Of a DNA stretch of 64,000 bases, positions 35,546-44,493 are shown in pieces. The position numbers were made by a program, and so were the translations under genes. The notes beneath the pieces are model-generated. The model was not told the origin of the DNA. It was given only the letters and a program-made list of their open reading frames with translations, and made no database searches. The DNA is from Cytobacillus suaedae (GTDB lineage: Bacteria > Bacillota > Bacilli > Bacillales > Bacillaceae_L): positions 4,179,001 to 4,243,000 of the forward strand of contig CP063163.1 in the NCBI GenBank assembly GCA_014960805.1. Direction: 5' to 3'. How positions within the stretch are numbered: position 1 is the first letter of the stretch; each line of letters starts with the position of its first letter.

Positions 35546-35926
35546 TTGCAATTAATCCTTGATAAAATTCGCCAGCCACTCTCAAATTTAAACTTTAATC
35601 CTAAGTTCAAAGTTACCTTAGTTGAAGTTGGTCAACTACAAAATTACTTTTCTGTATTTCGCCTTCAGTTTTATCTACTACTTTTATTTTCTCCTATTGG
35701 GATAGGTGCGCCAGCATACTTATTTTCAACTTCTTTCGGAGCAGCTTCTGTTGGTATCGGAATTGGGTTGTTTTTAGTAGGTATATTACTTTTATTACCC
35801 TGGACATTTGTATCACTCTTGTTTCTTTTCACAACCTTCCAGGCAAAAAAGTGGCAACGGTATGGATCGTGGGCATATGTAGGGATACTTGCTATTTCTT
35901 TATGCTGGTGGATTATTATCTTTTGA
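35546..35926 (+). CDS. Small membrane protein, unknown function
   Basis: 126 aa; TTG start with AGGAGGAG at 5 nt. A soluble N-terminus of about 40 residues is followed by three hydrophobic segments (about 41-62, 68-96, 105-126). No motif or family recognised. It converges on the sensor kinase gene. Confidence 0.68.
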   Translation: MQLILDKIRQPLSNLNFNPKFKVTLVEVGQLQNYFSVFRLQFYLLLLFSPIGIGAPAYLFSTSFGAASVGIGIGLFLVGILLLLPWTFVSLLFLFTTFQAKKWQRYGSWAYVGILAISLCWWIIIF

Positions 35927-35940
35927 TTCCAAAAATCGGC

Positions 35941-35972
35941 AGGGCCATTGGGACTATCCCCATGGCCCCTTG
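35941..35972. terminator. Probable terminator hairpin between convergent genes
   Basis: AGGGCCATTGGG / CCCCATGGCCCCT stem with a 4-nt loop, 15 bp after the small membrane protein gene and 12 bp before the kinase stop. The T-rich tail is best on the minus strand (GATTTTTGG). Confidence 0.55.
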
Positions 35973-35983
35973 ATATGGAAATC

Positions 35984-37714
35984 CTATTTCAACAGAGGAA
36001 TTGAAATCAGAAACGTAGTCCCTTCTTCTGAACTAGAATATAACGTAATGGTTCCGTTATGGTTCTCTATTATCCTTTGAACAATCGTTAAACCCAGTCC
36101 AGTTCCAGTCTCTTTAGAGGTATGGAAGGGATCGAATATCTTACTTTGGGCATCCTCTGGGATTCCACAACCATTATCTTTTAAAAGCAATTGATACATA
36201 TTCTCGGTTACATGGCTATAGATTGAAATCACACCGTTCTGTCCCGTTGCTTCAGAGCTATTTCTAATTAAATTGTAAAGTACTTGAGTAATCTGCCTTG
36301 AATCCAATAGCAATGGTATTCTTTGTACGTTTACGTTAAACTGGAGATTCTGACTATCAGATGACTGCAAGTAAAATGGCAAGATTTCACTAACAATATC
36401 CTCGATATAGGCCTTCTTCAAGATTGGTGCTCCTGGTTTAGCCATCATTAGCATGTCTTCTATAATCGCATTTATGCGATCTAATTCCTTTAACATAAGA
36501 GGAACTTGAAATTCTTTCGTTTCTTCTAATGCCTTTTGATTCATAAGCGATAAAAATCCATGTATTACTGCTAAAGGATTACGAATTTCATGCGCAGCTC
36601 TAGCAGCCGATGCTCCGAGAACAGCTAATTTTTCTGACTGCTGCATTCTTTTATCCCGTTCTTCCTCTTCTGTAATATCAATAAAATGAAAGAGCCTACC
36701 GGTTAAGTGGTCATATGAATCGTTCAATGGTGATTGCGAAATTAGTAAAACTCGGTTGCCATCCTCATTACTTTGATAATCTACTTTTATATTTTGAACA
36801 GATTTTCCAGAAGATAAAATCTCCCAAACATGTTCATTCATTGAACTCTTTTGTCTAGTATTCATCAATGACTTTACACCATGACCATCCATTTTTAAGA
36901 TTACCTCTGCTGGGGTATTCAAAGCGTACTCTGACGTTTTATCATCAAACGTTATAATTCCTACAGGTAATGAGTTTAAGATTTGTTCTCTCGTTTTTTT
37001 ATCCTTCACCACTTCTTCATACAATTTAAAATACCTAGCAAAAACGAGTGATAACATCACAATGATAAAGGTAAAAATAATGGTACCTAAGATAGGGTTG
37101 GACCCTAATAATAGCGTAAAAATGACGGCCAATGCTAGAGTAATCACATAATTTGAAAGAGAATCCTTAAGGATCATTTTTATAATTGAAAGTGAGCTTT
37201 TAAAAGAATCAATTACAAAATACATTCCTATTAGGAATACATTGATTAATAAATAACTTAATAATGCAAGGGCGTATGCGGGCAAACTTTCTACATTCAC
37301 TAGATCAATTTTCCCACCGAAGATGATAAAAGTATAATACGCACCAGTGATCATGACTGCATACATTGAAAAGTTAAAGAGATGTTTCCATAATGCTGTA
37401 TTTTTATGAAATAAAATAGTAATTAAGATACTACTAAAAAAAAGAAGCGTTAGAGGTAACTCTAAGCCAAAAAGAAAAATGGTAGCTAGGTAAATGGAAG
37501 AGTCCATCGAAAGGCAATTTCCTCTAGGGGCAAGAAAAATCATATAATGATTGAGAAGTATAATAGAAATGATTAAAAGAAAAAGAGTGATCCAATCTAT
37601 TCCAGGTTGGAGAGTAATATTTGATAGAAGTAGGCCAGAAGCTACTATAGTAAGGAGTGATAAGTATAAAGTGGTTCCTTTGAAATATGTTAGTAGATTC
37701 ATAGTTAGTGTCAT
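35984..37714 (-). CDS. Membrane-bound PAS sensor histidine kinase
   Basis: 576 aa. Six or seven membrane helices (about 14-225), a PAS domain (about 240-350), a HisKA domain with phospho-acceptor H375 in AAHEIRNP, and an ATPase domain with N box NLIRNSSEA, G1 DNGCGIP and G2 GTGLGL. Domain order resembles sporulation-type kinases (KinB-like) that feed a phosphorelay. No response regulator is adjacent, consistent with an orphan kinase. ATG 37714 or 37702 are both possible; neither has a strong ribosome binding site. Confidence 0.85.
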   Translation of the reverse strand: MTLTMNLLTYFKGTTLYLSLLTIVASGLLLSNITLQPGIDWITLFLLIISIILLNHYMIFLAPRGNCLSMDSSIYLATIFLFGLELPLTLLFFSSILITILFHKNTALWKHLFNFSMYAVMITGAYYTFIIFGGKIDLVNVESLPAYALALLSYLLINVFLIGMYFVIDSFKSSLSIIKMILKDSLSNYVITLALAVIFTLLLGSNPILGTIIFTFIIVMLSLVFARYFKLYEEVVKDKKTREQILNSLPVGIITFDDKTSEYALNTPAEVILKMDGHGVKSLMNTRQKSSMNEHVWEILSSGKSVQNIKVDYQSNEDGNRVLLISQSPLNDSYDHLTGRLFHFIDITEEEERDKRMQQSEKLAVLGASAARAAHEIRNPLAVIHGFLSLMNQKALEETKEFQVPLMLKELDRINAIIEDMLMMAKPGAPILKKAYIEDIVSEILPFYLQSSDSQNLQFNVNVQRIPLLLDSRQITQVLYNLIRNSSEATGQNGVISIYSHVTENMYQLLLKDNGCGIPEDAQSKIFDPFHTSKETGTGLGLTIVQRIIENHNGTITLYSSSEEGTTFLISIPLLK

Positions 37715-37846
37715 CCTAAAAAGATTTTATATTACAACTTTTACATAGATAAGTTTATTTTAATTTACTTACCGCATTCTTGCAATATGAGAACTATTGG
37801 GAACCATAGGTATGTTAATTGAGGACTTTGTACTGGAGGAGGATTA

Positions 37847-38085
37847 TCAAGGATATTATCTATCTATTAGCGAGAGTTTTATCCTTGAGGGGTATCATCA
37901 AGGACATTTATCAACCGTTCATCATCAGTTTTGTCCTTGAGAAGCTTCATCAAGGACGTTTACTATCTGTTCATAGTTAGTTTTGTCCTTGAGCAGCTTC
38001 GTCAAGGACATTTACCATAGGTTCATCGTGAGTTTTGTCCTTGAGAGGCATCATCAAGGACTTTTCCCATTGATTTATAGCAGGT
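37847..38085. repeat. Tandem array of five imperfect 52-bp units containing inverted repeats
   Basis: Units begin with TCAAGGA at 37847, 37898, 37950, 38002 and 38054, a period of 51-52 bp. Each has TCAAGGAC near one end and GTCCTTGA near the other, so every unit can fold on itself and junctions form GTCCTTGA-N9-TCAAGGAC hairpins. The inner sequence varies slightly. It lies in the non-coding gap upstream of the kinase gene and downstream of the SDR gene. Confidence 0.85.
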
Positions 38086-38129
38086 TTATCCTAGAAAGCA
38101 ACGTTCCCCTAGTTTATACAATCTTCGTG

Positions 38130-39173
38130 TTATAATTTTGCAGCTATTATCCTCTCAAACATTGAAGAATCCATATCCAAAGGCTTTAAATTGGCTTGTT
38201 CTAAAAGTTCTCTTGTATTTCTATCATCAAATGTTATGGATCGTTCCCAGTATTTATAGAACACGCTAATAGGCTGGTTAAACCTTAGTTCATCAGGTGA
38301 TAGTTCACCTTCATAATCAGTTGGAACCATTTCTACTCTGTCTGTTCCAATAGATTTTGTTACCAAATCAAAGATAAGTTGGTTACTAGGTGGGTTTGAA
38401 TTTGTAATATGATAGATTGTATTTGCTTTAGCATGAGTTATAGCAGTTACAAGAACATCAATAACATAGTCTACTGGCACAAAATTTTGAGTTATATCTT
38501 TGTTACATAAAAATTTAAATCTCGAATCCCCTATGTTTTTCGCTCGATTCATTCGTTTATTTAATAGCGAAAAACTTCGGATAACCCCATATAACGCAAA
38601 GGTAGAATCCGCTTCCCCAGTGACAGAATTGCCAATTATAATCGACGGACGAAAGATAGTAACATTAAAGAAATCTTTATATTCAAAGACTAAGTGTTCT
38701 GCATGGCACTTGCTTTCTTCATAAGGGTTTACAAAGGTATTGTCCTTGTCATGTAGTGTTTCATTGGCAGATAATTTCTCCCCCAGCGTATAAGCTGTAC
38801 TTACATGGTAAAAGTTCTGCACATTTATACTCTTTGCAAATTCCAAGACATTTCGAGTACCCTCAAGGTTAATTTCAAAGCTCTTCTCTCTTTCATTAGG
38901 ATCAAAAGAAAGATAAGCTGCTATATGATAGATTTTATGAATTTGATCTTTTAAAGTCATAGATACTTCAGGGGAAATTCCTAGCCCAGCAGATGTAATG
39001 TCGCCCTCTATTATCAATAATCTTTCCTTATATTCTAAAGGTACAGAAGAAAGAAGGTCTTCTGCTTTTTTATGGTTTCTAATTAATGCATAAACAGAAT
39101 GTCCAAGTTCTAATAATCGGATGGTTAACTGTTTACCTACAAAACCTGTAGATCCTGTTACTAAAATATTCAT
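38130..39173 (-). CDS. SDR-family reductase/dehydratase (NAD-binding 4, thioester-reductase-like)
   Basis: 347 aa. N-terminal TGSTGFVGKQL Rossmann motif, HIAAYLSF after the third strand, HVSTAYT, and catalytic YEESK (Y-x3-K) in the usual order. The C-terminal substrate region is typical of extended SDRs of the male-sterility/Lys2 reductase group. Substrate is unknown. GGTGGGGA precedes the ATG. Monocistronic. Confidence 0.8.
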   Translation of the reverse strand: MNILVTGSTGFVGKQLTIRLLELGHSVYALIRNHKKAEDLLSSVPLEYKERLLIIEGDITSAGLGISPEVSMTLKDQIHKIYHIAAYLSFDPNEREKSFEINLEGTRNVLEFAKSINVQNFYHVSTAYTLGEKLSANETLHDKDNTFVNPYEESKCHAEHLVFEYKDFFNVTIFRPSIIIGNSVTGEADSTFALYGVIRSFSLLNKRMNRAKNIGDSRFKFLCNKDITQNFVPVDYVIDVLVTAITHAKANTIYHITNSNPPSNQLIFDLVTKSIGTDRVEMVPTDYEGELSPDELRFNQPISVFYKYWERSITFDDRNTRELLEQANLKPLDMDSSMFERIIAAKL

Positions 39174-39253
39174 TTAATTATTCCCCACCTTTTTTAAAAA
39201 TTCCTATCAATCATATCAAACAGGATCGAGTGATGTCCATGCTATATATTTCC

Positions 39254-39493
39254 CTATTGGACGAGCAGAATCTGCTTGTTTGCTCCCCTGATTTGCGCAA
39301 AATAAAAAGAACCATCTCTTCCACCGCTGGAGAATTGGTTCTTGTGTTTGTGTCTATATAATACATCTTTCTTGGTTTTTGTTTTTCTCGACCGTAAGTC
39401 AGCAAATGCAAAAGGGCTTCTACCTAACTCCGGGTTGCGCTTTCCTTCTCGTTCGATCTTCTCTCGTACTTTTTTAGCTCTTGATTTAGCCAA
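39254..39493 (-). CDS. brfA: Ribosome rescue factor BrfA (YqkK-like) encoded on a nonstop-prone mRNA
   Basis: 79 aa from TTG 39493 (GAGGTG at 6 nt). The very basic N-terminus MAKSRAKKVREKIEREGKR, the central FAFADLR block and the TKTKKDVLYRHKHKNQ region match Bacillus BrfA as I remember it. BrfA rescues ribosomes stalled on mRNAs lacking a stop codon by recruiting release factor RF2 when tmRNA is insufficient. An intrinsic terminator lies inside the coding region, at codons about 50-65, so most transcripts should end before the stop codon at 39254. That is the known autoregulatory design of brfA: the product is tmRNA-tagged and destroyed unless trans-translation fails. Confidence 0.8.
   Translation of the reverse strand: MAKSRAKKVREKIEREGKRNPELGRSPFAFADLRSRKTKTKKDVLYRHKHKNQFSSGGRDGSFYFAQIRGANKQILLVQ
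39299..39345 (-). terminator. Intrinsic terminator inside the brfA coding sequence
   Basis: Minus strand: AAGAACCA-ATTCTCC...GGAAGAGA-TGGTTCTT followed by TTTATTTT. Transcripts ending here lack the in-frame TAG at 39254-39256. Confidence 0.85.
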
Positions 39494-39661
39494 TGAAATC
39501 ACCTCGTTTTAATTTTATAAATATTTTATACCATTTTCCAAAAAATAGAAAGCCCAGTTCAGGTATTTATACACAGTTTAAAACTGAGGATAGTGGTAGT
39601 TCCTGTGTTTCTTTAAACTTTTATAGTAAACTAAAGTAAAACTACATAAGGAGGCATTTTC

Positions 39662-40000
39662 ATGAAAAACAAAGTTATCTTAGTCAGTTCAGATCAACTC
39701 GGTAAAGGTGATAAAGACCTAGGTGAAACTGTTCTGGAAACCTTTTTCACCTTATTAAAACAACGCGAGGAAAAGCCGGTAGCTATTTTCTTAATGAATC
39801 GTGGAGTGTTTACATTAACTGAACAGTCTTTAGTCTCTGTGCATCTTCAAGAAATTGAAAAATCAGGTGTCCCGGTATTAGCTTGTAAAACCTGTGTGGA
39901 TTACTACAAAGTTGAAGACCAATTAGTTGGTGGAGAAATTAGCGGTATGGGCCACTTCATTGAGTTGGCTAGTAAACATGAAGTTTTGACTATTACCTAA
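39662..40000 (+). CDS. DsrE-like sulfurtransferase-fold protein (YedF C-terminal type)
   Basis: 112 aa, cytosolic alpha/beta. VILVSSDQLGKGD near the N-terminus, FLMNRGVFTLTE in the middle and the Cys pair CKTCVDYY near 80 match DsrE-like proteins related to the C-terminal domain of YedF, a selenium/sulfur metabolism-linked protein. The TusA half of YedF is absent. AAGGAGGC precedes the ATG at 8 nt. The role may be sulfur transfer, not proven. Confidence 0.78.
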   Translation: MKNKVILVSSDQLGKGDKDLGETVLETFFTLLKQREEKPVAIFLMNRGVFTLTEQSLVSVHLQEIEKSGVPVLACKTCVDYYKVEDQLVGGEISGMGHFIELASKHEVLTIT

Positions 40001-40026
40001 CAGACAACCACAACGGTTTATTTATA

Positions 40027-40084
40027 ATCAAAAAGGAGGTTCTCTTGGTCTAGAATGCACCAAGAGAACCTCCTTTTTGATTAT
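40027..40084. terminator. Strong bidirectional terminator
   Basis: AATCAAAAAGGAGGTTCTCT / AGAGAACCTCCTTTTTGATT, a 24-bp perfect stem with an 8-nt loop between the DsrE-like and coiled-coil genes. Confidence 0.9.
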
Positions 40085-40181
40085 GGATTTAATTTATGTT
40101 TGATGAGGAAATCAATATGGAGCTATTTCATGGAGAAATAAGAAGACTGCGTACTACTATCTGTGCGTTACAGGGTTTAAT

Positions 40182-40547
40182 TTAACCGAGCCTTGTTTTT
40201 ATTTTTGCTATCTCTCTTTCATTTCTAGCCGTCTTTTCCCATAGATAATCCTGATCAATTTCTAGTTGTTTAATTTGTTCCACTAGCTGTTCATGGCGAA
40301 CTTTACTATTATCCTCCATTTGTTGGAACCTTGCTTGAAACTTTGTATCCATTTCTTGAAACTTGGTATCTATTTCTTGAAACTTTGTATCCATTTCTTG
40401 AAACTTCACTTCGAACTTAGAATCCACCTCCTGAAACTTGGTGTTGACATCTTCGAACTTTCTATCCATTTTTTCGTTCATATTTCCTACCATTTGAATT
40501 AATTGTGCAATCATGTTTTCCATTCTATCAAGTCTTTGTTCTATCAT
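40182..40547 (-). CDS. Coiled-coil protein with tandem 7-residue repeats (paralog of 8173-8433)
   Basis: 121 aa. N-terminus MIEQRLDRMENMIAQLIQMVGNM, then repeats of the type KFQEMDT through about 35-75, then the conserved tail LEIDQDYLWEKTARNEREIAKIK shared with the 86-aa protein at 8173. The repeats come from a 21-bp DNA repeat (TTGAAACTTTGTATCCATTTC and variants, four close copies at 40338-40415), so length may vary between strains. GGGAGGTG precedes the ATG. Function is unknown. Confidence 0.72.
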   Translation of the reverse strand: MIEQRLDRMENMIAQLIQMVGNMNEKMDRKFEDVNTKFQEVDSKFEVKFQEMDTKFQEIDTKFQEMDTKFQARFQQMEDNSKVRHEQLVEQIKQLEIDQDYLWEKTARNEREIAKIKTRLG

Positions 40548-40611
40548 TCCTTTTCACCTCCCTTTTCATATTATACATCAGAAAAAGTACCTCTTCTATT
40601 ACAAAAGATTA

Positions 40612-40652
40612 ACAAAGAAAATAGGCACAACTAGCAAAACTAGTTATGCCTA
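40612..40652 (-). terminator. Terminator of the CPBP protease gene
   Basis: TAGGCATAACTAG / CTAGTTGTGCCTA stem (one wobble) followed on the minus strand by TTTTCTTT. Confidence 0.8.
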
Positions 40653-40666
40653 CCTCCTTGAACCTA

Positions 40667-41398
40667 TTAATTTACCAGTAATAGACTAGAAGCTATTAGA
40701 TTCCAGATGATGTGAACAACAATCGGTACCGTTAAACTTCTTGTTACATAATATAAGCCCACAAATGTCATTCCCATTATGGTTGCTGATATAGGATAGC
40801 CGATATGTGCGACTCCAAATATAATTGAAGAAACAAAGAATCCCACTAAAAAGTGATAACGGTCTGAAAGGAATTTATGTATAATGCCTCTGTAGATGAT
40901 TTCTTCTTTTATAGGGGTGATGAGTGTAACCGCTAGGAAGAACAGGAACGTTTGTAATAATCCCTCATTTGCTCCTGCAACATTTAGTGTTTGTGTTTGG
41001 CCCGATGGATCATCCACTTTTAATACCCCAACAAGTATGTATTGTGTAGCGAAAAACACGACCAAGCTAGCAATCATGTATCCATACGTTTTACGTTCCT
41101 TAAAGGGTTTAAAGGTCATTCCTGTCATTACAGAACGTCTTATCTTTTTAAAGAAAAGAAGAACGACAAAAAACATCGCTGCATCAATTAATAAACCGTT
41201 ATACCCAATAAAAAGGGTATCTAACAAATTTCCACCTAACACACCCTGTATAATTCCAAACACTAAGCCAACCACTAGACCCATTCCTAAGTAACATAAC
41301 AAGAAAAGAATGAGAGATTTCCAAGTTATCTCTACCTTTCGCTTCGCTTCCTCAATGATTTCCTGTTGGATTTCCTTCTCAATGATAACTTCCGACAT
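40667..41398 (-). CDS. CPBP-family intramembrane metalloprotease (Abi/CAAX protease-like)
   Basis: 243 aa with about six to seven membrane helices after a charged N-terminal 28 residues. Family motifs: EEIIYRG (EExxxR, motif 1) near 165, FGVAHIGYP (FxxxH, motif 2) near 200, and HIIWN (motif 4-like) near 230. Members cleave prenylated or membrane proteins or protect against bacteriocins. AGGAAGGTGATC precedes the ATG. Proximity to the comQ-type prenyltransferase locus (comA begins 165 bp upstream) is noted, but no functional link is shown. Confidence 0.85.
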   Translation of the reverse strand: MSEVIIEKEIQQEIIEEAKRKVEITWKSLILFLLCYLGMGLVVGLVFGIIQGVLGGNLLDTLFIGYNGLLIDAAMFFVVLLFFKKIRRSVMTGMTFKPFKERKTYGYMIASLVVFFATQYILVGVLKVDDPSGQTQTLNVAGANEGLLQTFLFFLAVTLITPIKEEIIYRGIIHKFLSDRYHFLVGFFVSSIIFGVAHIGYPISATIMGMTFVGLYYVTRSLTVPIVVHIIWNLIASSLLLVN

Positions 41399-41562
41399 AC
41401 GATCACCTTCCTAAAAACAAATTTTTATAAAGCTATTGTATGTAGAATTTTGTAGAATTGCACCGAAAAACCATATAAGTTTTCCAACAAATCATTTGCG
41501 CTTTACGCAATCCAGGTGGCAAATCTTGTGAATCAATTAGCACGGAATGATACGTTCCCAAA

Positions 41563-42210
41563 TCATTCTGTTTCAATCAACCGACTTGGAATCAACCCAT
41601 ACTTATTCGCCTTATTTAATGCCTCAGTCCGTGATTTAACCCCAAATTTGTTAAATATCCCGGTTAGGCAATATTCGACTGTTCGTTGACTTAAAATTAA
41701 ATTTTCAGCGATTTCTCGATTGGTACTTCCCTTTGCAACCTCGACAAGGATTTGTTGTTCTCTCATGTTCAGGGAAATATCATCTAACTCATTTCCAACC
41801 GGCTTGGACTCTACCTTTTTCAACTGTTTTAAAAGTTGCAGTGGGATGACCACTTCGTCTCGAAGTGCACAACGAATCGATGTGATTAGCTGCTCCTTTG
41901 TTGCAGTCTTACTAATAAAGCCATGCACTCCCGCTTCAATCATTAATGTAAAATGAGTGCTTATTTCAAAACCAGTATAAATAAGAATGATTGCTTCTGG
42001 ATGAGACGCAACGATATTTTTCGTTAAAACAAGTCCATTAATTTCAGGCATATACAAATCTAAAATAAACACCTGGTAGTTTTTAAAATCAATCGTTGGA
42101 ATGAGACAAGGGTCTATGAAGTCTACCTTAAAATCAGCTTCCTGCTCTAAAATCAGCTTGGTTCCTTCACCGATAGCAGGATGGTCATCAACAATTAGTA
42201 CATTGATCAT
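41563..42210 (-). CDS. comA: NarL/ComA-type response regulator
   Basis: 215 aa. Receiver domain (1-120) with VDDHP, phospho-acceptor Asp in ILDLYMPE and Lys in FISKTATKEQ; LuxR-type HTH (about 150-212) with NREIAENLILSQRTVE. It starts 4 nt after the comP stop, forming a comPA pair. In B. subtilis, ComA activates competence and surfactin genes after ComX sensing. The name comA is given for the pairing with a ComP-like kinase and ComQ-like gene; the regulon here is unknown. Confidence 0.75.
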   Translation of the reverse strand: MINVLIVDDHPAIGEGTKLILEQEADFKVDFIDPCLIPTIDFKNYQVFILDLYMPEINGLVLTKNIVASHPEAIILIYTGFEISTHFTLMIEAGVHGFISKTATKEQLITSIRCALRDEVVIPLQLLKQLKKVESKPVGNELDDISLNMREQQILVEVAKGSTNREIAENLILSQRTVEYCLTGIFNKFGVKSRTEALNKANKYGLIPSRLIETE

Positions 42211-42214
42211 TTAC

Positions 42215-44470
42215 TTATATCACCTGCGCTTCTTTTGCTAGTGTAAGAGGAAATTTAATTTGAATAGAAGTTCCCTTATTTTTTTCAGAATGGATCGAGC
42301 ATGTCCCATCGAAGCTAAACGCTCTTTCCGTCATACTAACTAGTCCTAGGGATTCCTTTTTCACTAGGTTTCTATCAAACCCAATACCATTATCCGTATA
42401 TTCGAGCGAAAGAGTATCTCCTTGTTGAACTAGGCTTAGATGAATGGTGGTCGCCTTCGAATGTTTAACAGCATTATTCAATAACTCTTGAAAAATACGA
42501 TAGATATTCAAGCACAAATCAGCGTCTCTCTCGATAGTAGCCTGATAGTCACTATAAAAGTCTACTACAATATTCGTTCGTAGCTGGACCTTGTCAATGA
42601 GTTCTTCAAGAGAGACGTGAATTCCATTTTCAAGTAAAAAGGGAGGTCTTAGTTCATGACAAACCTCTCGGATAAGGGAGATATTATCAAGCAGCATCTC
42701 ACGAACCACACTAATTTCCTCTCTTAGTTTTTGGGTGTCCTTTGAATTTTCTAACCCTTCTAATTTCCGATAAAGATAAATTGTTTCTTGCAATATCGTG
42801 TCATGAATATCTTTAGATACCTTACTTCTTTCTTGTTCAGATAGAGAGAAGATAAATTTTGCAGCCCAAGAGGAAGTGCCTTTCTTCAGATGCTTTATTT
42901 CTCTTAATTCAGTGACAAGTTCGTCTATTTTTTTTATATTTTCTAAGGCAATATATGTATGGTAAGCAAGTGCGTTGAGCCATTCCTTCTCCTCGTGATT
43001 AAGCTTCGTACCGTTTGATTTTGGACTACTACAAAGGATAACATTATGTTCTGCTGTATCTCCTATTTTCATATAAAATGCTTCTTGTTCCTGCAATACA
43101 GTACCTATCTCAGATTGATCTCCTGCTTTAGGCAACTTCTTAATCGATGCGTCCTTCACGTGTAACACACTTTTCACTTCATCCATAAGTGCCTTAAATA
43201 GACGATCTTCTGAACTCTCATTCTTAATCATCTCAATATAGCGATATAGACTATATTGGTAAAAATTTTTGCCAGAAGAAATACTCATCTTAAATTGATA
43301 ATGAAACACATCCTTTATTAAATACAAAAAGACATTCAACATTAAGAATAAAAGCAACATGAATTTGACTAGATGTTTACCAGCAAAGGAATGGTCAACT
43401 AATAAAATCATACTTACACTTGTTACAATCGTAAAAATAAAGGAAATGACTGCATTATAGCTTAGTCGGCTAATGACAAAATCAATATCAATAAATTGCT
43501 TGGCAAGAACAAGATAAACGATGGTTAATGGAATCATTAAAATAAAGGAAGCCGCTAATTCACCTGAGATAAGTTCTTCTCCACTAATCATCACTGGTAT
43601 CATGTTTAAAAAGATAAAAGGAAAAAAGGCCAAGCTGAAGCCGATTATTAATATTTTAAAATGCAATTTTACATTAGAACTGCTTTGTTTAAAATAATGA
43701 CGTAGTAATAGATAGATAACATAGAAAACTTGAAAACCAAATAGCAATAAGATAGCAGTAAGCGTATTGCCATATATCCTGTTAAAGTAAAAACTAGAAA
43801 CAAATAAAGCTATTACTACTATAGAAAAAGTAAGTAATACCATTACTATTTTCTTTTTTACTATTTCTAAGTTAAAGCGAGAGCAAAAATAACTCTTCAA
43901 AAAAAGAATAAAAAATACTGGCATTAACAACATGGATGATATATTTAGAATCTTGCTTAAGAGATCATCACGGGCGGAACCCCCAGCACTTAAGTAGGTA
44001 ATACCAATGGAAATCATAAATAAGAGAAGATGAAAGGTTACGTTGCTTTCGTGTCTCCAATAAACATAGATTCCGATCGTCATACAGAAAAGAAACACGA
44101 CCATTGGATATTTCAGATGAATCATCAATTCTTTCACACTAGATTCATTACTAACAGTAAAGATCTTACTCACATTATTTTGTTCTATCCTTAAACTATT
44201 AATCTTTTCTACATTCCCGAACATTCGCAGGGAATAGTGATTCTCTGGGCTTTCTCCATTTAGTAAGAGGATTTTGTCCCCTACTTTTATATCCGTTTCA
44301 TGAGCCCAACTGTTTGGAAAGATTTTTGTAACAATATAGTTCTGCTCTGCATCCTTCTCTTTTGCACTAATACCTATATACGGATTTTGTGAGAGTAGAA
44401 AAACATAATAGAATAACAGAAATGAGGAAACAACGAGGGTTGTATAAATAAACATCTTTTTATAGTTCAA
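42215..44470 (-). CDS. comP: ComP-like membrane histidine kinase with extracytoplasmic PDZ domain
   Basis: 751 aa. TM1 (about 7-27), an outside PDZ-like domain (about 32-110), then about eight membrane helices (118-390), as in ComP. The cytoplasmic part has a HisKA_3 domain with H556 in SKDIHDTIL and an ATPase domain with NNAVKHS, DNGIGFD and GLVSMTERA. The start is uncertain: TTG 44470 is spaced 10 nt from AAGGA, ATG 44455 is further away. A sigma-A-like promoter lies just upstream (44521-44548). In the well-known comQXPA locus the kinase senses prenylated ComX; no comX is visible here. Confidence 0.8.
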   Translation of the reverse strand: MNYKKMFIYTTLVVSSFLLFYYVFLLSQNPYIGISAKEKDAEQNYIVTKIFPNSWAHETDIKVGDKILLLNGESPENHYSLRMFGNVEKINSLRIEQNNVSKIFTVSNESSVKELMIHLKYPMVVFLFCMTIGIYVYWRHESNVTFHLLLFMISIGITYLSAGGSARDDLLSKILNISSMLLMPVFFILFLKSYFCSRFNLEIVKKKIVMVLLTFSIVVIALFVSSFYFNRIYGNTLTAILLLFGFQVFYVIYLLLRHYFKQSSSNVKLHFKILIIGFSLAFFPFIFLNMIPVMISGEELISGELAASFILMIPLTIVYLVLAKQFIDIDFVISRLSYNAVISFIFTIVTSVSMILLVDHSFAGKHLVKFMLLLFLMLNVFLYLIKDVFHYQFKMSISSGKNFYQYSLYRYIEMIKNESSEDRLFKALMDEVKSVLHVKDASIKKLPKAGDQSEIGTVLQEQEAFYMKIGDTAEHNVILCSSPKSNGTKLNHEEKEWLNALAYHTYIALENIKKIDELVTELREIKHLKKGTSSWAAKFIFSLSEQERSKVSKDIHDTILQETIYLYRKLEGLENSKDTQKLREEISVVREMLLDNISLIREVCHELRPPFLLENGIHVSLEELIDKVQLRTNIVVDFYSDYQATIERDADLCLNIYRIFQELLNNAVKHSKATTIHLSLVQQGDTLSLEYTDNGIGFDRNLVKKESLGLVSMTERAFSFDGTCSIHSEKNKGTSIQIKFPLTLAKEAQVI

Positions 44471-44493
44471 CGATTTTCATTCCTTAACTAGAG

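Noticed and set aside
37847-38085. CRISPR array
   Set aside because: The whole 52-bp unit repeats imperfectly; there are no unique spacers separated by constant repeats and no cas genes.
39211-39411. 66-codon frame overlapping brfA
   Set aside because: It overlaps brfA in another frame and lacks a ribosome binding site.
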